A DNA stretch of 27,550 nt from Haplosporangium gracile (Eukaryota; Mortierellomycota; Mortierellomycetes; Mortierellales; Mortierellaceae), in contig JAAAUF010000568.1 of assembly GCA_015499985.1 (NCBI GenBank), positions 1-27,550 on the forward strand, read 5' to 3'. The stretch's first letter is position 1. Every line of letters begins with the position of its first letter. The position numbers and the translations under genes are program-made. Positions 22,460 through 27,550 of this stretch are shown in pieces. The notes under the pieces are model-generated. The model did not search any database and was not told the origin of the DNA. It worked only from the letters and a program-made list of their open reading frames with translations.

Positions 22460-23387
22460 ATGGCCAACGAGATTACTCGATCGACATATGAGTTGCATTA
22501 TTTCCCTATCCATGCACTTGGAGCAACGTCAAGGGCAATCCTGGCGATTGCAAGAGCAGCCTGGGAGGATCGCACCCAGTCTTTCAAGGCAAAAGTTGTT
22601 ATATTTTTGCACACAAGACCAAAGGGGTGCTTACTCACAAAACACGGAGACGCAGCTTTGTTGGCTTGTCTAGAGACTGTATCTAATCGGGGAATAACTA
22701 ATGGCCGTTAATGTTATTTATTGTAAACGCATCTTTTTCTAGACATGAGAGACCGATAAAGAGTTGACACCATTCGGTTCCCTCCCTATCCTCACCGTCC
22801 ACGACACCATTACTATTCACACTGATGGAGATAACGCGATAACAAAGACGACGAAGAGGATCCCAGAGGCAGATATGATCGAGCGATTCCTCGCAAAACG
22901 ATTTGGGTTCCTAGGCTCCAATTCCGAAGAAGAACTCGAGATCTGTATCGCCTTGTCCCAGACGATTACGACCCATAACGTGTGGGTCTTTCGAGTTGTC
23001 CCTGCTTCTGCGATGGGATCTGAAGTTCGGGAGAAGGTCTTGAAATCATTTTTGGAGGTGACCTTCCGAAACTGGGTCTTGAATTCCGAGAAGCAATTGC
23101 GCGCCAACAGCAAGGGATCGTACTTGGTGGGAGACAAGGTATCATTGGCAGATACTAAGACAGCCGTGTTGATGGATATGTTCCTGGCTGTCCAGGGAAT
23201 GGAGACGTATCTGAACGAGCAAGTCGCGTCGAGGTTGTGGAGGCTCAAGGAGGCCATTGATACGAGTCCCGAGTATAAGAAGTACCGCAATTCGGAGGCG
23301 TTTCGGGAGCAGGACGCGATGACGTCCAAGAAGGTTGTCCCACAGTTGGAAGAGTTTGATCTCTCCAGATCTCACCTCTTCGTCTGA
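22460..23387 (+). CDS. Glutathione S-transferase-like gene, intact only with atypical splicing
   Basis: Exon 1 (22460-22588, 43 codons) encodes a GST N-terminal strand-helix (YELHYFPIHALGATSRAILA). The second part is open to the stop at 23385-23387 and carries LTPFGSLPILTV, EADMIERFLAKRFGFLG and an all-helical GST C-terminal domain. GSTs conjugate glutathione to electrophiles in the cytosol. The join is abnormal: after TTCAAG comes GC (22589-22590), not GT, and the best acceptor (TTTTTCTAG ending 22742) leads in the correct frame to ACA then TGA (22746-22748), where relatives usually have Trp of a DW motif. Using the AG at 22750-22751 would skip the stop and give 254 aa. So the gene is either rescued by a GC donor and a downstream tandem acceptor, or is a recent pseudogene. 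Family assignment is good; integrity is uncertain. Confidence 0.65.
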
Positions 23388-23395
23388 ACATAAAA

Positions 23396-23401
23396 AATAA
23401 A
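23396..23401 (+). terminator. AATAAA poly(A) signal after the GST-like gene
   Basis: AATAAA starts 9 nt after the stop at 23387. The close spacing is tight but possible in fungi. Confidence 0.45.
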
Positions 23402-23728
23402 GCGCGAAAGATAAGCAAAATATTGGGCTGTGAGACGTAACTGTAGTTGGGGGTAGTGAAGAGGAATGGCACGTTTTGTCGGTGAAAGGAGATGAATGAT
23501 GGCGGTATTCGAGATGCATGGTCGTACAAGGCTCACGCGCTCACATAGCCGAAGAGGAAACGTGCTCTAAGATTCAAACCGTGGCTGGTCATGAATGGAC
23601 AAGGGCCTTTCTTGATTGAAAGAAAGAATGGGAAGTAAGAGAGGGAAAGAGAGGTAAGAGAAGATTTGTTTGTGCAAATCAGATCCCGGACTAAGAAAGC
23701 AAAGACGTGAGATCAAGAGCAGAATCTC

Positions 23729-23752
23729 AAAAAAAAAAAAAAAAAAAAAAAA
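23729..23752. repeat. A24 homopolymer
   Basis: An uninterrupted run of 24 A residues about 340 nt downstream of the GST-like stop. It could be a simple homopolymer or the tail of an old retroposed copy, but no source sequence or target-site duplication is evident next to it. Confidence 0.9.
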
Positions 23753-24936
23753 GTGACAGAAAAGGAGTGTGGGAGTTTGAGATTAAGTACTGTGTGAAAA
23801 GGAGAGCACACGATTACGACAAAAAAAAAAAAAGAGACTTTCGATAATCAACAACAACAGCAACTTTGTAAAAAGGCTCTCGACATTATTTGCGTTGGCG
23901 TTTGTGTTGTGTGTCGTTGCCAACAACAGCAAATCCATTTGTAGCAAACCCTTGCAAAGTTCGCGTTCCTTCTTTTATCTATTCCCCCCTCCCCACCCAT
24001 GCTCACGCTTTATTTCTCCTACATGGTTAAAAAATAGCACCATCATCAAAAGTTCTTTCGGTCTTCCTTTTTTTTTCTTATCTCTCGTGTTGGTTGGTGT
24101 CTCCCAACTGTTTGTTTGTTTGTTTTGGTGCTACAGTAATGATGTTTTACTTTGTTATTTTTTCTGCTCTTGTGCGTGTTTTGTATCTTGTACTGGGTCA
24201 ACGATGGGTCGTCCCTTATCGTTCCCTTACTCTCTCTTACTCTTTTTGATTCCCCCTTTTTTGTTTACTCACTCCTATTCATTCCACAACAAAAACAATG
24301 AATAAATTTGAGTGCGGGGAAAAAGGACAACCGAAGCAACAACAACAACAGCAGCAGGAAATAGAAGAGGAGAAACAAGAAGAGCGATGCCCAAGGGTAT
24401 GATACAAAACAAAGAAATGAGATGCGTGGACATGTACTACTTTTTTTTATTGCGTGTTTGAGACTTTGGGCATGCTTGCGATAGTGGTGGTGGTGGTGGT
24501 GATGTGCATGTAGCATTGCGAATGCAGGAGTAAGCAACAAGCATGAACAAGAGAAGACCAAGAAGGACCTACCCCTCCCTCGGACAAAAACCCATTCTTG
24601 GCTATGCTATTGATGGCAGACAGTGACATGATATGATTCAAGTGACCAACACCAGTAAATGTATATTTTCTTACCTCCCCTTTTATTTTTTCAATCGTAC
24701 TTTTCGTTCGACATGATCCACAGAAAGAAAAAAATAGCCCGATGTATCGTAAGATAAGATCTTTTTTTTTTTTCCTCTTCTTTTTTGTCTTTTTCTTTCC
24801 CTTTCGTATTTTTCTTTTCTTTTCTTTTTCTGTTCCTTACACTTACAACCAGAAGACTTTCAACAAGCCATACATTAACATTCTCCCATTCCATTCACTC
24901 TTGCATTCTTCTTTTCCTCTCCCTCCTTCAGTCGCC

Positions 24937-27204
24937 ATGGAGCCCCCATTCCTCATTACCCCGCTCAGAGTCCCGGGCTCACCTATGCCCACCCTAACTC
25001 AGACTCAGCCGACTCCTCGGTCGCCGTTCATGCTTCCAGAGCTTGATCGCCTCATTGCCAGTCACCTTGACCGCCCCACAATGGCCAGTGCCACACGCGT
25101 CTCGAAGCAGTGGCACTCCATCTTTACCCCCTTTCTCTGGAAGCGACTCTCCCTCCATCATCTCTCCGAAGATGATAACGACTCGGACGAAGACTTTGGT
25201 TTCTTTTCCTCTTCCTCACCAAGGTCCATCAGCCCACGCTTCTCTTCTGGGTTGCCCTCACTGCCCTCCTCCTGCTCGTCAAATTGGTCCTCTCTTTCGA
25301 CCTCGTCTCCTGCAGCAGTACCGTGTTCAATCGGAATCATATGTGCATCCTCGCCGGCTTTTCCAGCATCTCTCTCTACTGTCTCTGGTACTGCCGCCAC
25401 TGATGCTACCTTCGGTCCAAAACTCACGCTGGTCCAACATGCATTCCTCAACTCGAGCCATAATAAGGCCCTCAAAGGTCTTCGGCACTTTGGCCCCCTG
25501 GTGCACGAGCTCACCGCAACAGGGATCACAGACCAAGAGATGAGTGTGGTTAGTGTCCTGTGCACAAATCTCCGAGTCCTTGAATTGATCGGCGGACGGT
25601 ATTCGGCTGAAAATCTGACCGCGCTTTTTCAGCGTCGTCAAGGCTCTATCCAGACTGTCCGCTTCCGGTCTTGCGTCCTACTCCAGGACATCTTCCGTCC
25701 TATGGTCCACTTGTCAAACCTGCGCGAGTTTGAGCTGTACGGGTCCTTTGTCGGGAACACAATTACATCCCCGTACTTTTTCGAGCGCGAATTGATTCCT
25801 ATGCTTGGAGCATGCCCTCGTCTGCGATCGATTCTGCTCGAACAGGTGTATATTGTCGATCAGCAGATTAAGCATGGTGGGTGGGATACTGGCGGAGGAT
25901 GGGGTAGTGGTGACGACGGTAGTGGAGGAGGAGGAGGAAGTACCCCAGCTGCTATGTCCTTATCTGCAAATGCAGGCGGACAAGACAGTAATCACGATGG
26001 TAGCATGAGCATGCCCGCATCATTGCTCAATGCCCAGCAAGAGATTGTAACCACGACCACGACACCTTTCTTATCTCTGTCGCAATCGACGACTTCGCTG
26101 TTGTCAGCCCAACTAAAATCCTCTGCCGCTAGCACCAACACCACCAACACCAACACCAACACCAACCAACACTCACGCCTCCGTTCGCCAACGTCGCTCC
26201 AGTCGTTCACTCTAGACTGTGGCGAAATCCCCGAGTCGGTGATCATGACGATATTGACGTACACTTCCAAGCTCGACCAATTGGCCTTGAACTGGAGTCG
26301 TGAGTTGACCGACTTTTCCCTCTCTAGTCTTCAGTATATCTGCCCTCATCTCACCCAGATCTCTCTCAGTCACTCTATGATGGTCACTGCTGAGGGGTTC
26401 GTGGCCCTCTTCCAGAGCTACGCAAGCCTGATTTCAGTCGATATCGGCTACAACATCATCTCAGATGCTGTGCTCGAGGAATTGGCACGGTCCTGCCGAT
26501 CACTCCGTCAATTGAACATCAACTCTTGTCAGAATATCACTGACCTTGGCATTCAGGCTATCCTTCTGAACTGTGCACATCTCGCATCGTTTAGTCTCCG
26601 ATTCATTACTGGACTATCTTGTCTCCTCTTTGACGACATTGTGACGGCCGATTCGTCGATGGATTTGGTCTCTGGTTCATCCTCCACCAGCAAGTCGTTT
26701 TCCTTCTCCTCTTCACCACCATCTTTATTCTCGTTCAATTCTCGAGCCCGTCTACCTTCCTTTCCTCGAACCTGGGCCTGTCGTGAGACTCTGCAGACTT
26801 TTCACCTGCCTGATCTCGTATCCCCCAACAAGACAATCCTCGCCAAATACTACCACCAACAGACTCTACTTGGCCACCGTCTCAACAACGATCCTCTGCC
26901 TCCTCTTCGAAGTGACGAGATGATCCAATCTCGTCTCCAGCAACTCGACAAGGTCAAACATCTCACCATCGGTGGCCACAGCCTCGATCTGACTGTTGTT
27001 CTCGACGGACTTTACCGACCCTATGAACTTGAAAGTCTTCGAATCACAAAACTGAAGAGAAATATGAACTTTGAAGATGCCCAGTGGCTTGTTGACGTTG
27101 CTGCACCAAACCTCCAAAAGCTTTTTATCCCCATGTTTAATAATCGCTCTGTTACTGAGTGGATTGAGTCCCGACGCCCTGGCCTCTTGGCCCATGAGAA
27201 GTAG
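24937..27204 (+). CDS. F-box and leucine-rich-repeat protein, intronless
   Basis: 755 aa from the ATG at 24937 in the context GTCGCCATGG. The open frame extends 65 codons further up to 24742, but that part is a Phe/Ser string from the T/C-rich leader, so I chose the later ATG. An F-box lies at about residues 32-75 (LPELDRLIASHLDRPTMASA to FLWKRLSLH); it would bind Skp1 in an SCF ubiquitin ligase. The rest shows irregular AMN1/FBXL-type leucine-rich repeats, clearest at about 488-560 (LRQLNINSCQNITDLGIQAI), which probably bind a substrate. Low-complexity inserts interrupt them: acidic and Ser-rich (about 75-130), Gly-rich (about 313-336), an Asn-Thr repeat (about 398-411) and Ser-rich (about 570-600). 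Such proteins form large families in early-diverging fungi. The substrate cannot be inferred. Confidence 0.85.
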   Translation: MEPPFLITPLRVPGSPMPTLTQTQPTPRSPFMLPELDRLIASHLDRPTMASATRVSKQWHSIFTPFLWKRLSLHHLSEDDNDSDEDFGFFSSSSPRSISPRFSSGLPSLPSSCSSNWSSLSTSSPAAVPCSIGIICASSPAFPASLSTVSGTAATDATFGPKLTLVQHAFLNSSHNKALKGLRHFGPLVHELTATGITDQEMSVVSVLCTNLRVLELIGGRYSAENLTALFQRRQGSIQTVRFRSCVLLQDIFRPMVHLSNLREFELYGSFVGNTITSPYFFERELIPMLGACPRLRSILLEQVYIVDQQIKHGGWDTGGGWGSGDDGSGGGGGSTPAAMSLSANAGGQDSNHDGSMSMPASLLNAQQEIVTTTTTPFLSLSQSTTSLLSAQLKSSAASTNTTNTNTNTNQHSRLRSPTSLQSFTLDCGEIPESVIMTILTYTSKLDQLALNWSRELTDFSLSSLQYICPHLTQISLSHSMMVTAEGFVALFQSYASLISVDIGYNIISDAVLEELARSCRSLRQLNINSCQNITDLGIQAILLNCAHLASFSLRFITGLSCLLFDDIVTADSSMDLVSGSSSTSKSFSFSSSPPSLFSFNSRARLPSFPRTWACRETLQTFHLPDLVSPNKTILAKYYHQQTLLGHRLNNDPLPPLRSDEMIQSRLQQLDKVKHLTIGGHSLDLTVVLDGLYRPYELESLRITKLKRNMNFEDAQWLVDVAAPNLQKLFIPMFNNRSVTEWIESRRPGLLAHEK
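26131..26168 (+). repeat. ACCAAC-type tandem repeat inside the F-box gene
   Basis: Repeats of ACCAAC/ACCACC units encode alternating Asn and Thr in a linker between leucine-rich-repeat segments. The 6-nt period keeps the frame when copy number changes, so length variation here would be tolerated. Confidence 0.7.
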
Positions 27205-27497
27205 TTTTTTTTTCATCTTTTTTTTTTCTTTGTGAGTAGTAAATAAAATATCAGTATACATTCCAGTTGAAGATCCTCTTGTTTTATCTGTTGTTGTACA
27301 AAAAAAACTATTCTAGCATGGCAAAAAAAAAAAGAATACAACCATTAGTTTCGCTTGAAGAGAAAAAAAATATGATATTAAAAGTAAGTTTTAAGTCAGA
27401 TCATCGCCATCCACACTGAGCGTTGGGAACAAGAACCTACACAAAAAAAAAAAAGGTAGAAGCTCACATCACCAAAATAAACGGTTTAGAAAAAGAA
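27205..27497. terminator. F-box gene 3' region with AATAAA at 27242-27247
   Basis: The stop at 27204 is followed by T runs, then AATAAA 38 nt after the stop. The remainder up to the tRNA is A/T-rich with A runs. On the minus strand the last part also serves as the tRNA 3' flank. Confidence 0.6.
27490..27494 (-). terminator. Pol III terminator of the tRNA gene
   Basis: On the minus strand the tRNA discriminator base at 27498 is followed by TTC and then a run of five T (27494 down to 27490), the standard RNA polymerase III stop signal. Confidence 0.8.
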
Positions 27498-27550
27498 TGC
27501 GACCTGTGTGGATTGAACACACGACCTTCAGATCTTCAGTCTGACGCTCT
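27498..27550 (-). tRNA. tRNA-Phe (anticodon GAA), 5' part beyond the window
   Basis: The minus strand shows the end of the D arm (AGAGCG), an anticodon stem TCAGA/TCTGA around the 7-nt loop CTGAAGA with anticodon GAA, a variable loop AAGGTC, a T arm GTGTG-TTCAATC-CACAC, and the 3' acceptor strand AGGTCGC with discriminator A. GAA reads Phe codons. The 5' acceptor strand, which should read GCGACCT, and most of the D arm lie past the window edge, as would any intron after the D arm; none is seen in the visible part, including position 37/38 where nuclear tRNA introns sit. Confidence 0.92.

Larger units (their letters stand above)
23388..24936. other. Spacer and leader before the F-box gene
   Basis: About 1.5 kb of low-complexity sequence: an A24 run at 23729-23752, an A run near 23821-23833, a short GTG tract near 24484-24500, and a T/C-rich stretch from about 24760 to 24930 that leads into the F-box start. 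Short ORFs look random. No RNA gene or exon could be supported. Confidence 0.55.

Noticed and set aside
23729..23752. A24 run as evidence of a retroposon
   Set aside because: No element body, ORF or flanking direct repeat could be recognised next to the run.
24742..24936. 65-codon N-terminal extension of the F-box ORF
   Set aside because: It reads mostly Phe, Ser and Leu because the leader is T/C-rich; the ATG at 24937 has a better context and begins recognisable protein.
1..27550. Search for a defence, toxin or biosynthetic cluster, transposon or CRISPR array
   Set aside because: Neighbouring genes belong to unrelated housekeeping and membrane functions, no inverted-repeat-bounded element or regular repeat-spacer array was seen.

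Overview
The window is nuclear DNA from a fungus. The protein-coding genes are split by short spliceosomal introns (about 70 to 650 nt, nearly all GT-AG), spacers are rich in poly-A/T and pyrimidine tracts, and AATAAA motifs follow several stops. The gene set (SF3B1, a fungal-type BAR-PH-GRAM-VASt protein, an F-box/LRR protein, a fungal MscL) and the C/T-rich leaders suggest an early-diverging filamentous fungus, perhaps Mortierellomycotina. That placement is inference from gene style, not a search.

Layout. Positions 104-2418 (minus): a five-exon MscL-family mechanosensitive channel with a 17-nt microexon and a C-terminal CxxC/CxxC zinc-ribbon-like tail. 2419-5257: gene-free spacer. 5258-9459 (minus): a complete five-exon SF3B1/Hsh155, the U2 snRNP branch-site HEAT-repeat protein. 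9460-10706: divergent promoter region. 10707-16941 (plus): an eight-exon BAR-PH-GRAM-VASt-TM protein of the Sip3/Lam family, with one intron that appears to lack an AG acceptor. 16942-19846: a long, pyrimidine-rich spacer. 19847-21594 (plus): an unrecognised multipass membrane protein. 22460-23387 (plus): a glutathione S-transferase-like gene with a stop codon just after the expected splice acceptor. 24937-27204 (plus): an intronless F-box/LRR protein. 27498-27550 (minus): the 3' part of a tRNA-Phe(GAA), cut by the window edge.

The genes do not form a pathway or cluster. They look like ordinary neighbours: osmotic or mechanical sensing, splicing, lipid transport at membrane contacts, detoxification, ubiquitin targeting and translation. 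I found no transposon, CRISPR array or compact new system. The observations most worth checking are the GT-TG intron in the Sip3/Lam gene, the GC donor plus in-frame TGA in the GST gene, the eukaryotic MscL with its microexon and zinc ribbon, and the unassigned membrane protein.
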